DNA of 33,987 bases, taken from positions 1 to 33,987 of the forward strand of contig JAOUOS010000033.1 in assembly GCA_029880285.1 (NCBI GenBank). The letters are read 5' to 3'. Of the stretch, positions 15,812 to 23,135 are shown piece after piece. The number at the start of each line of letters is the position of its first letter. Positions within the stretch are counted from its first letter, which is position 1. The position numbers and the translations under genes are program-made. The notes beneath the pieces are model-generated. The model had not been told where the DNA came from. It saw nothing but the letters and a program-made list of their open reading frames with translations, and did no database searches. This stretch comes from Spirochaetia bacterium. Lineage in GTDB: Bacteria; Spirochaetota; Leptospiria; Turneriellales; JAOUOS01.

Positions 15812-16815
15812 TGAAAATTCTGGTTATACGATTCAGCTCATTAGGCGATATTGTTCTTACAACGCCTGTATTGACATATCTAAAAAATAAACATAAGAAT
15901 TGTGAAATTCACTATGTTACCAAGAGAAACTTTTCTGATATTTTAAGTGAAAATAAAAAAATCAGCCATATTTTTCAGCTTTCGAAACAATCAATTATTC
16001 ATTTAGCAAAAGATATTCGAAAATTTAATAGAGAGCCTTATGATATAGTTTATGATTTACATAATAGTATGCGGTCTCGTTTTTTATTATTCTTCATTCG
16101 ATATCTAAAAATAATTAAATATAAAAAGCCGTATATTAAACGCTGGCTTTTGGTTTATTTGAAAATAAACTTAATTAAGAGAATAATTCCGGTATCGTAC
16201 AGATATACAGGCGAGATAAACTTACAAGACATAAAACTTAGCGCGCCCGAAATTATACCTGAAAAAATAGATAGGAATAAATTAGATGCATTTAATGAAA
16301 AGTTACCCACTTTAGCAATAGCTCCCGGGGCCAAATGGTTCACAAAAAGATGGCCACTGGAATATTTTTCACAAGTACTTTCAAAATTCTGCGCAGAAAA
16401 TAAAAAATATCAAATTATTATTTTAGGCGGCCCTGATGAAATTGAAATTTCAAACGAATTGATTAGTAATTATAAAGAGAATAAAAATATTTTTAACTTT
16501 ACAGGTAAATTTTCAGTAAGAGAAACCGCCTGGTTACTCTCTAAATGCAAAACCTTTTTAACCAACGACAGCGGATTAATGCATGTGGCTTCGGTGTTTA
16601 ACATAAAAATTATAGCTTTATTTTTATGCACCGTTGAAGAATTTGGTTTCGCTCCGCTAACAAAAAATGCCGTTGTTTTATCTGAAAAACTGCCATGCAA
16701 ACCATGCGATCATAAAGGTCTCTCTAAGTGCCCTAAAAAACATTTTAAATGCGCTCATTTTATGGGTGTTGATAAGGTTTATAATGCTGTTTTATCAGGA
16801 TGGCGATCGCCGTAG
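15811..16815 (+). CDS. Glycosyltransferase family 9 (heptosyltransferase-like)
   Basis: This 334-residue GT-B enzyme begins MKILVIRFSSLGDIVLTTPVL, the standard opening of lipopolysaccharide heptosyltransferases. The nucleotide-sugar-binding half shows APGAKWFTKRWPLEYF and the acidic motif TNDSGLMHVAS. It should act on the cytoplasmic face of the inner membrane in core-oligosaccharide assembly, implying an LPS-bearing outer membrane. I chose the ATG at 15811, overlapping the tmk stop by one base, over an in-frame TTG one codon earlier, because the ATG gives the family's exact N-terminus. The acceptor and sugar cannot be stated. Confidence 0.9.
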   Translation: MKILVIRFSSLGDIVLTTPVLTYLKNKHKNCEIHYVTKRNFSDILSENKKISHIFQLSKQSIIHLAKDIRKFNREPYDIVYDLHNSMRSRFLLFFIRYLKIIKYKKPYIKRWLLVYLKINLIKRIIPVSYRYTGEINLQDIKLSAPEIIPEKIDRNKLDAFNEKLPTLAIAPGAKWFTKRWPLEYFSQVLSKFCAENKKYQIIILGGPDEIEISNELISNYKENKNIFNFTGKFSVRETAWLLSKCKTFLTNDSGLMHVASVFNIKIIALFLCTVEEFGFAPLTKNAVVLSEKLPCKPCDHKGLSKCPKKHFKCAHFMGVDKVYNAVLSGWRSP

Positions 16816-16866
16816 GTAATTGAGAACATCACAGTGGCAGTTGAAATTTGCCTTATAAAAATAACA

Positions 16867-17538
16867 TCAAACTCTCTTCATCTGTAAAAAGTAAGTGTTT
16901 TCGCCTTCTTCAAGTTTTAGTTTTTCAAAATAACTTTTAGGGCGGTCGGGAATATCATTTAAAAGAATGCCTTTTCCGTGAATATTTTTCCATTTACCTG
17001 ATAATTCAAGAGAATATAAAGCATCCTGCATATAGGGCCAAAAATCTGTGGCAAATTCTAATAGTGTGTCTTTTTTTGAAATTGTGAATAATATTTCGAT
17101 GAAATCATCGGTCATAAAACGCTTTTTATGGTGTCTTTTTTTGGGCCACGGATCTGGAAAATTAATAATAATTTTATCAAAACTATTCTTGTTGAAAATT
17201 TCCTTAAAAAACCAGGTAATATCGACTATCATCCATCGGATATTTTCTATATTTTCTTTTTTTTGCCATTTTACACACCGAACAACTCTCTTTTTCTTTT
17301 TTTCAAGCGCAATTATTAAAGAATTGGGATTTTGTTTAGCAATTTCTCTGGTAAATTCACCCCACCCGCTGCCAAGTTCAAGTATATAAGATTTATATTC
17401 AGAATATTGACTTCGAATATCAAGCGGAAAATTTACGGGCAAGAAATCAATAGTATAATTTTCTCCCAGATGAGTTTTACCAATATTTTTTTTTATTAAT
17501 ATATTCTCCAGCTTATTTCTTATACTTTCTTTTGGCAT
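16867..17538 (-). CDS. trmB: tRNA (guanine-N7-)-methyltransferase TrmB
   Basis: TrmB methylates N7 of G46 in tRNA using S-adenosylmethionine. The 223-residue protein has the SAM-binding motif LELGSGWGEF (53-62) and the hallmark NFPDPWPKKRHHKKRFM. Length is typical of bacterial TrmB. It is convergent with the glycosyltransferase gene, and the 51 bases between them contain no clear terminator. The upstream side is divergent from the PilZ gene. Confidence 0.96.
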   Translation of the reverse strand: MPKESIRNKLENILIKKNIGKTHLGENYTIDFLPVNFPLDIRSQYSEYKSYILELGSGWGEFTREIAKQNPNSLIIALEKKKKRVVRCVKWQKKENIENIRWMIVDITWFFKEIFNKNSFDKIIINFPDPWPKKRHHKKRFMTDDFIEILFTISKKDTLLEFATDFWPYMQDALYSLELSGKWKNIHGKGILLNDIPDRPKSYFEKLKLEEGENTYFLQMKRV

Positions 17539-17671
17539 AATTATCTATATAAATTATATTTATATCAAATGAATACTATTTTTTATTTAAAAAAAATGTA
17601 ATTTTATGTATTATTATGTAAATTGATGATATAAAATGATATAAATTTAAAAGGAAAATTATTTAAAAAAC

Positions 17672-17700
17672 TTGACATTATTAATTTAATGTAAAACTAT
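17672..17700 (+). promoter_or_regulatory. TTGACA promoter just upstream of the PilZ gene
   Basis: TTGACA at 17672-17677 with a weak -10 (AACTAT, 17695-17700, 17-base spacer) places the transcription start about 7-10 bases later, at or beside the ATG at 17710. There is no Shine-Dalgarno sequence before either possible ATG (17710 or 17719). Confidence 0.4.
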
Positions 17701-17709
17701 GTATCAAAT

Positions 17710-18045
17710 ATGCAGCCTATGGAATCAAGAAGATACCCTCGTTCAGATGTGCCATTAATAATTTCTTATTATTCAGAAGAAAATTCTGAAGAAAGAAAAG
17801 GAATGGCTAAAGATTTAAGCGCCAACGGTATTTCATTTGAAACTGATACAACATACGAAAAAGATGATATATTAAAATTAAAAATGGTTTTAGAGAACTT
17901 AAATAAAACCATTGAAGCAAGCGGAAGAGTAGTTCGTTCAGAAGTTTTTGAAGATAAATCGGTTACCGCTGTTGAATTATTTAATGTCGATTATGAAGAT
18001 TTTATAACTATATTAGATTATTCACTTGCTTATTATAAAAAATAA
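17710..18045 (+). CDS. PilZ-domain cyclic di-GMP-binding protein
   Basis: This 111-residue single-domain protein carries both c-di-GMP-binding motifs: the RxxxR arginine pair in ESRRYPRSD (Arg7 and Arg11) and the D/NxSxxG motif in DLSANGISF. The remainder forms the expected beta-barrel, with GRVVRSE in the final strands. Single-domain PilZ proteins act as adaptors for motility, exopolysaccharide or transport systems. The partner here is unknown. The start could be ATG 17710 or ATG 17719, both upstream of the RxxxR motif. Its stop lies one base from the stop of the convergent hydrogenase protease gene. Confidence 0.92.
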   Translation: MQPMESRRYPRSDVPLIISYYSEENSEERKGMAKDLSANGISFETDTTYEKDDILKLKMVLENLNKTIEASGRVVRSEVFEDKSVTAVELFNVDYEDFITILDYSLAYYKK

Positions 18046-18046
18046 A

Positions 18047-18526
18047 TTATTTAGAAGAATAAGAAATTCCAATTTCTTTAAGTTCATTTAAAATCATACC
18101 CATAACTTTATTAACTGCGTCTTTTAATTCAATTGAAAAATCCATCCCCCACGCTTTTATTTCTCTGGGAACAATGCCAAAAATTATAGTTTTAAATTCA
18201 ATTCCTCTTAACTGAACTAGAGTTAATGTTTCAAATAACCCAATTTCATGCGGAGATATTTTATTAGGGAACTTATAGGGTATATCTTCCATTGAAAAAC
18301 GGTAGATGCTTCCCGGTTTATCTTCGGTCTTTAAGGCGTCTATAACCATAACAATGTCAAACCCTTCTTCTAATTTAGGCATTAAATAAAGACCTAAAGT
18401 TCCTCCGTCAAGAATTTCAACATTATCAGGAAATTTATACTGTTCATTTAATTTGTTTATAATATGAACGCCAATTCCCTCGTCTTTTAAAAGAATGTTG
18501 CCTACACCTAATATTAAAATTTTCAT
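18047..18526 (-). CDS. hyaD: [NiFe] hydrogenase maturation endopeptidase (HyaD/HybD family)
   Basis: The protease clips the C-terminal peptide from the hydrogenase large subunit once nickel is inserted. The 159-residue protein starts MKILILGVGNILLKDEGIGV, the family signature. The nickel-sensing residues are in place: Glu16, Asp63 (MVIDALK) and His93 (SPHEIG), equivalent to the known Glu/Asp/His set. Its substrate is very likely the large subunit encoded at 19963-21630, whose C-terminus has the expected cleavage site. It belongs to the hydrogenase locus but is separated from the structural genes by the toxin-antitoxin module. No ribosome site is clear. Confidence 0.94.
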   Translation of the reverse strand: MKILILGVGNILLKDEGIGVHIINKLNEQYKFPDNVEILDGGTLGLYLMPKLEEGFDIVMVIDALKTEDKPGSIYRFSMEDIPYKFPNKISPHEIGLFETLTLVQLRGIEFKTIIFGIVPREIKAWGMDFSIELKDAVNKVMGMILNELKEIGISYSSK

Positions 18527-18545
18527 GAATGATACTACGCTTTTA

Positions 18546-18986
18546 TCAATTATAACTTGGCCAAAAATTTATTTTGTTTTGAATGCAATATTTTTTTATT
18601 TCATTATCTAAAGTACAGAAAATAAGCTCTTCTGTAATTAGTTTTTCAAATAATGAATATGAAGCCATATGTACCGCGTCTAGTGTTTTTAATTTTAATA
18701 TTTTGTTTCTAAAATAGAATTCTTTTTTTATATCTTCATTTATAGGAATTAAATTTATGTTTGAGATCATTTTTTCAAGTATATTTATTTTTTCTTTTTC
18801 CCATGATTCGTGTAGTTCTTTTTTAAGTTCATGATGTACCCTGTTAATGTTTCTTATACATTCTAATTCGGTAATTATAGATGTAAATATGTATTTGCTT
18901 TTTTTAAAATAATTAAAATTTTCTTTATAACCGTCTTCTTCAAAAAGAATTGAAAGCACAAAACTGCTGTCTAAATAAAGAGCCAT
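18546..18986 (-). CDS. PIN-domain toxin (VapC-like ribonuclease)
   Basis: This 146-residue PIN-domain nuclease has the acidic residues of the active site: Asp6 (LYLDSSFVLS), Glu40/Glu42 (TELECIRN), Asp103 (LKTLDAVHMAS) and Asp127 (FCTLDNEIKKY). VapC-type toxins cleave specific tRNAs or rRNA; the target here is unknown. The start codon directly abuts the antitoxin stop (TAGATG), giving tight co-expression. The module is AT-rich with Lys/Ile-rich proteins, and it lies between hydrogenase genes, which suggests later insertion. Confidence 0.92.
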   Translation of the reverse strand: MALYLDSSFVLSILFEEDGYKENFNYFKKSKYIFTSIITELECIRNINRVHHELKKELHESWEKEKINILEKMISNINLIPINEDIKKEFYFRNKILKLKTLDAVHMASYSLFEKLITEELIFCTLDNEIKKYCIQNKINFWPSYN

Positions 18987-19286
18987 CTATTTTTCTCTTT
19001 CTTTTTTATAAATCATTTTTGATAGTTCAATAGTTTTGTTTTTTAATTTAATTTGAATTTTCGAATTTTTTAAATCTATCTTCTGTTTTTTATTTTGACT
19101 TATTAATTTACCCTGTAATTTTAAATTTTCTATTGTTGAGTTCATATCATTTTCTTTGAAAGCAATTTTCTTTATTTCTGCAATTGGTTTTGTTCTATCA
19201 TAAATAATAATATTTTCGCCTGATTTAACAGAATTTAAATACTTGCTTAAATTATCTTTCAATTCTTTGATGCCTACTTTAACCAT
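18987..19286 (-). CDS. Phd/YefM-type antitoxin
   Basis: This is a 99-residue antitoxin. The N-terminal half has the Phd/YefM DNA-binding fold, opening VGIKELKDNLSKYLNSVKSG and followed by IIIYDRTKPIAEI. The C-terminal Lys-rich tail (about 45-99) would wrap and neutralise the PIN toxin encoded immediately downstream. The pair is expected to repress its own promoter; tandem TAGCTA sites overlap that promoter. The -10 box ends 6 bases before the ATG, so the mRNA may be leaderless. Confidence 0.9.
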   Translation of the reverse strand: MVKVGIKELKDNLSKYLNSVKSGENIIIYDRTKPIAEIKKIAFKENDMNSTIENLKLQGKLISQNKKQKIDLKNSKIQIKLKNKTIELSKMIYKKEREK

Positions 19287-19292
19287 ATTAAT

Positions 19293-19322
19293 AATATAGC
19301 TACAATAGCTACATTATGTCAA
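19293..19322 (-). promoter_or_regulatory. Toxin-antitoxin promoter with tandem operator repeats
   Basis: On the minus strand TTGACA (19317-19322) and TATATT (19293-19298) are separated by 18 bases. The spacer carries the direct repeat GTAGCTAT-T-GTAGCTAT, and each copy contains the palindrome TAGCTA. This is the usual layout for an operator bound by a dimeric antitoxin. Only 6 bases lie between the -10 box and the antitoxin ATG. Confidence 0.7.
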
Positions 19323-19348
19323 CTTTTAATTGTTCAATTCTTTTTTAA

Positions 19349-19951
19349 TTAGCCGGTTTTACCTAGCATCATTCGTCTTAAGAGTTTCATTCCTTCGGCA
19401 AATACAAGATAAAGGTGTACCATCATAAAAAACACAAAAAACCAGGACACAAGATAGTGCAAATATCTTACCCATTGCAAGCCGCCAAATAAAGCGTTTA
19501 CAGGAGCCAAAATATCTGGCCAGTATAAACCAAAGCCAAGAATAGTTTGAAATCCTGCAAGTATAAATATTGCCGTATAGGTAAGCTTCTGTAGTTCATT
19601 GTATTCTTTACGGTCTCTTTTATCGGTTTCTACGGGTTTATCTCTCATAAACAAATAGTACTTAATCGCTTCAATAAAACTCTTACGGTTTTTTATGATA
19701 TGCGGCATAGAAGTTCTAAAAGTTCCATTGGCAAAAAAACGATAGATATGCCAAATGCCAAGATACACAAACATCCATGAGCATAAAAAATGTACCGTTC
19801 TGGCGTTACCCATGGCGCCAAATATATTAAAGCTGGCAGAATGAATTTGAAATCCTGTTAATATAAGCAGGATCATTGTTATGACATGTCCTATATGAAA
19901 CAGTCTTTCAAAAAAGTCAAATGCCGGTTTTTTTTCAACTATACCGTTCAT
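19349..19951 (-). CDS. hyaC: [NiFe] hydrogenase cytochrome b subunit
   Basis: This 200-residue di-heme membrane cytochrome b carries electrons from the periplasmic hydrogenase to the quinone pool. Four helices are visible with His ligands paired across them: His19/His22 in FERLFHIGHVI, His54 and His68 (VHFLCSW and GIWHIYRF), and His165 and His179 (YLHYLVSW and MMVHLYLVF). These match the HyaC/HupC family in length and order. AAGGAG precedes the ATG, and it lies 11 bases downstream of the large-subunit gene. Membership of the same operon is clear. Confidence 0.94.
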   Translation of the reverse strand: MNGIVEKKPAFDFFERLFHIGHVITMILLILTGFQIHSASFNIFGAMGNARTVHFLCSWMFVYLGIWHIYRFFANGTFRTSMPHIIKNRKSFIEAIKYYLFMRDKPVETDKRDRKEYNELQKLTYTAIFILAGFQTILGFGLYWPDILAPVNALFGGLQWVRYLHYLVSWFFVFFMMVHLYLVFAEGMKLLRRMMLGKTG

Positions 19952-19962
19952 AATCTGTCTCC

Positions 19963-21630
19963 TTAAACAACTTTGAACTTATGAATTTCATTAGTTTGAG
20001 GATCTATCACATGTACCGCGCAAGCGATACAAGGGTCAAACGAATGAATGGTTCTAAGTATCTCAAGAGGTCTTTTTGCGTCTGCCACAGGCGTTCCTAT
20101 CAATGATTCTTCAAATGGTCCCCTTCTGCCTTTGTCGTCTCTGGGTGAGCCGTTCCATGTTGTGGGTACCACAAGCTGATAATTTTTTATCTTCTTATTT
20201 TTAATTTCTATCCAGTGACCCAATGCGCCTCGTGGAGCTTCAGTAGTGCCATACCCAAAACCAGAATCTGGAATTTCATAGCTTTTTGCTGTAGCTACGT
20301 TCCCTTTTGAAATATTGCCTATAAGCTCATCTACCCATTTTTCCATTTCATGACCAATAAACACGGTTTCTAGAGCTCTTGCCGCTGTACGTCCCAATGT
20401 TGAAAATAAAGCGGCTGCAGGCGCTCCTAAGGTTTTTAAGGTTCCGTTAACCAATTCTTGAACGTCTTTATTGCCCCTGCCGTAAGCTACTAACACTCTC
20501 GCGAGAGGTCCCACTTCCATTACATTGTCTTCATACCGTGGGCTTTTTAACCATGAATATTTTTCATTTTTATTTATATCAATACCCTTAAAGTCATTTA
20601 AGCCGGTATACTTGGGCTCGGTTTTGCCTTCTTTGGGATGTTTTGCCTCTGCGCCTTCATACCATGAGTGTTTTACATGTTCGGCAACCTTTGCGGTATC
20701 GGCGTCTATTACTTTTGATATATCGCTGCCGTAGATTACTCCGTCAGGAAATGTCTGGTTTTTTGTATGGTGTTTAGTATCTTGAGGGAACAATCCCCAT
20801 GCTAAATAATTTCCGTGGCCCTTGCCGTATCCTGCCCAATCTAGATAAGCGGGAGCTACAGCTAATACATCGGGAATATAAACATTTTCAATAAAGCTCA
20901 TTATCTCTTGCATGGCAAATTTAAAACTCGCAATATGATCAACATCAAGAATACCACCTACGGTCACACCTCCCGGTATTACGCTTTGAATATGCGGATT
21001 TTTACCCCCAAAAATGGCCTGAAGCTGAGCTGCTTTTTTTTGAAGTTCTAATGCATCAAGATAATGTGATACAGCCATTAAGTTCGCTTCTGGCGGTAAC
21101 TTATAAGCGGGATGTCCCCAGTATCCGTTAGCAAAAGGACCAAGCTGACCTGAATCGACAAATTTTTTCAAACGCGCCTTTACGTTTTTAAAATGATTTA
21201 CTGAATCTTTTGGCGAGTTGTTATGATTTGCCGCGAAGGCCGCTGTTTTTTGCGGATCGGCACTTAAAGCGCTTACAACGTCTACCCAGTCTAACGCGTG
21301 AAGATGATAAAAATGGATGGGATGATCATGTAGATACTGCGCACCCATAATTAAATTTCTTATAATTCTCGCGTTTTCAGGAATTTCTACGTTAAAAGCG
21401 TGATCTAAACATTTTACCGAAGCTATCGCGTGAACCGACGTACATACACCGCAGGCTCTTTGCGTAATATACCAAGCGTCTCTGGGGTCTCTGTCTCTCA
21501 TAAAAATTTCAAAACCGCGAAACAAAGTTCCCGAAGAATACGCGTCTTTCACTTTGCCGTTTTCGACTTCGACTTCTATTCTTAAATGCCCTTCAATTCT
21601 TGTGATAGGGTCTATAATTACTCGTGCCAT
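19963..21630 (-). CDS. hyaB: [NiFe] hydrogenase large subunit
   Basis: This is the 555-residue catalytic subunit holding the Ni-Fe(CN)2CO centre. The N-terminal L1 motif RACGVCTSVH supplies two Cys ligands, and the C-terminal L5 motif DPCIACAVH supplies the other two. Exactly 15 residues follow that final His (VIDPQTNEIHKFKVV), matching the peptide removed by the maturation protease. The sequence ITRIEGHLRIEVE at the start and LHALDWVDVVSAL are typical of group 1 respiratory uptake enzymes. It has no signal peptide of its own and would be exported with the small subunit. AAAGGAG precedes the ATG. I cannot assign a subgroup without alignment. Confidence 0.97.
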   Translation of the reverse strand: MARVIIDPITRIEGHLRIEVEVENGKVKDAYSSGTLFRGFEIFMRDRDPRDAWYITQRACGVCTSVHAIASVKCLDHAFNVEIPENARIIRNLIMGAQYLHDHPIHFYHLHALDWVDVVSALSADPQKTAAFAANHNNSPKDSVNHFKNVKARLKKFVDSGQLGPFANGYWGHPAYKLPPEANLMAVSHYLDALELQKKAAQLQAIFGGKNPHIQSVIPGGVTVGGILDVDHIASFKFAMQEIMSFIENVYIPDVLAVAPAYLDWAGYGKGHGNYLAWGLFPQDTKHHTKNQTFPDGVIYGSDISKVIDADTAKVAEHVKHSWYEGAEAKHPKEGKTEPKYTGLNDFKGIDINKNEKYSWLKSPRYEDNVMEVGPLARVLVAYGRGNKDVQELVNGTLKTLGAPAAALFSTLGRTAARALETVFIGHEMEKWVDELIGNISKGNVATAKSYEIPDSGFGYGTTEAPRGALGHWIEIKNKKIKNYQLVVPTTWNGSPRDDKGRRGPFEESLIGTPVADAKRPLEILRTIHSFDPCIACAVHVIDPQTNEIHKFKVV

Positions 21631-21657
21631 ATTTTACTCCTTTGAATGCCGAATGCT

Positions 21658-21731
21658 TGCCGTGAGGCATGAAAAGGACATCGAATTTTGAACATAAATT
21701 CGATGCAACCCAGATTTTGCGCGGCAAAATC
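21658..21731 (-). other. Hairpin-rich spacer between hydrogenase small- and large-subunit genes
   Basis: The 103-base gap between the two genes contains three inverted repeats. TGCC-gtga-GGCA lies at 21658-21669. A 10-bp stem CATCGAATTT/AAATTCGATG, with a 7-base loop, occupies 21679-21705. An 8-bp stem GATTTTGC/GCAAAATC, with a 3-base loop, occupies 21713-21731. None is followed by a T-run on the minus strand, so these are not obvious terminators. They may stabilise or process the mRNA, or be remnants of a REP-like insertion. Confidence 0.65.
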
Positions 21732-21733
21732 AC

Positions 21734-22834
21734 TCATACATCTTCCTTTTTATCCTCATTATCGCCTTTACCAAGGCGTCCTTTTTTCGCACTGATTGCC
21801 GCATGAGCCGCAATACCTACCGCAGTGGCTGTTCCTACAGCAACAGCAATTTTATTGGCGGTTACGGCGCCAATGGGAGTTCTGTCGGGTAATCTTTCAT
21901 AAAATGGAGTCATCGTATCCCAGAAATTCTTTTCGGAACATCCATTACATCCATGTCCTGCCCCAATGGGCCAGTTTGTCCCGTCGTTCCATAGAACTTT
22001 AGAACAGTTATGAAAGGTTTCAGGTCCTTTGCATCCCATTTTATAAAGGCACCATCTATTCCTATCACCTTCATCTCCGAATTGTTCAACAAATTCACCT
22101 TTTTCAAAGTGATTTCTTCTTGGACAGTGATCATGAATAGTTTCGCCGTAAGCAAATAAAGGTCTTCTGTCTTTATCAAGCGCGGGCAGTTTATTAAATA
22201 AAAGAAAATGCACAATGGTAGCTATAGAGTTTTTTACGTTATGCGGACATCCAGGAAGATGAACAAATTTTTCAGGGGGAAGTCCCGTAGCTTCCATTAC
22301 GCCTTTTGCTCCGGTGGGATTAGGCGCCTGAGCCTGAACTCCACCGAAAGAAGAACATGTGCCTACGCATAGTACGGCAAAAGCATCTTTGCATACTTCA
22401 GTGGCCAATTCAAGACCGGTTTTATTGCCAATAGTTAAATAGATACCATTATCTTTTGTTGGTACCGCACCTTCTGCAATAACTATATATTTTCCTTTAT
22501 TATTGTGAATAGAATCTTCTAATGATTTATGAGCCGCGTCACCACTAGGAGCCATAATCGTCTCATGGTAATCAACAGACACAATATCTAATACAACATC
22601 TGTTATATTGGGATTTGTAGCTCTAATAAATGATTCTGTATCACCCGTACATTCAGCAAAATGCATCCATATAACAGGCGGACGTTTTGCCGCTTTTGTT
22701 ACTTCTTTGGCAATAACTTCGCTAAACGAAGACGGCAACCCAAGAATGGCTGCCGTTGCTGTACAAAACTTTAAGAAATCTTTTCTGGCAACATCATGTT
22801 TGCCTAAGCTGATAATTTCATCTTTTAATAACAT
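21734..22834 (-). CDS. hyaA: [NiFe] hydrogenase small subunit with CTGD proximal-cluster motif
   Basis: This 366-residue subunit carries three Fe-S clusters that pass electrons out of the active site. The signal peptide is Tat-like, but its twin-arginine motif reads ARKDFLKF (Arg-Lys in place of Arg-Arg). The proximal-cluster motif is ECTGDTES: Cys62 is kept but the second Cys is Asp65 (codon GAT read on the minus strand). The other proximal ligands are present (CVGTCSSFGG and LPGCPHNV). Distal and medial motifs are normal (IHDHCPRR, RWCLYKMGCKGP and GHGCNGCSE). A C-terminal helix (about 322-345) anchors it beside the cytochrome b. Asp at the proximal cluster is known from O2-insensitive actinobacterial-type hydrogenases. 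GAGG precedes the ATG. Confidence 0.95.
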   Translation of the reverse strand: MLLKDEIISLGKHDVARKDFLKFCTATAAILGLPSSFSEVIAKEVTKAAKRPPVIWMHFAECTGDTESFIRATNPNITDVVLDIVSVDYHETIMAPSGDAAHKSLEDSIHNNKGKYIVIAEGAVPTKDNGIYLTIGNKTGLELATEVCKDAFAVLCVGTCSSFGGVQAQAPNPTGAKGVMEATGLPPEKFVHLPGCPHNVKNSIATIVHFLLFNKLPALDKDRRPLFAYGETIHDHCPRRNHFEKGEFVEQFGDEGDRNRWCLYKMGCKGPETFHNCSKVLWNDGTNWPIGAGHGCNGCSEKNFWDTMTPFYERLPDRTPIGAVTANKIAVAVGTATAVGIAAHAAISAKKGRLGKGDNEDKKEDV

Positions 22835-23054
22835 AAATTACCTCACTTTTAGCTTAAGGCTATTAAATCTTTTAAGATAAGTTTACAAAATTTTTATTTT
22901 GATAGGTAATTTTATGATAGAATGTTTTTAATTCTTTGATTTTAAGCCCAAAGCTTATTATAATATTAGTAAATTACAATACAATTGGCTATAATTTGTA
23001 TGTATTATAAAAATATATTATTACACGTAAATATAATGTTATCTAGTATTCTAA

Positions 23055-23083
23055 TTGACATGTAGCATTATTTTTAACAGAAT
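23055..23083 (+). promoter_or_regulatory. Candidate promoter of nickel transporter-hypB unit
   Basis: TTGACA (23055-23060) and CAGAAT (23078-23083) are separated by exactly 17 bases, about 55 bases before the transporter start. The rest of the 301-base divergent interval (22835-23135) is AT-rich. It must also hold the hydrogenase promoter on the minus strand, but I could not pick that promoter with confidence. I see no gene or long hairpin in it. Confidence 0.45.
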
Positions 23084-23135
23084 AGATAAAGCATATAAAA
23101 AATATCTTGAAACGCATGTAAAATAGAAAAAATAA

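Noticed and set aside
16802..16811. GGCGATCGCC palindrome, like the cyanobacterial HIP1 octamer
   Set aside because: Single copy inside a coding region end, with nothing else suggesting a cyanobacterium.
17048..17389. 113-codon plus-strand ORF
   Set aside because: It is entirely antisense to trmB, lacks a ribosome site and has low-complexity Phe/Ser-rich sequence; a shadow frame.
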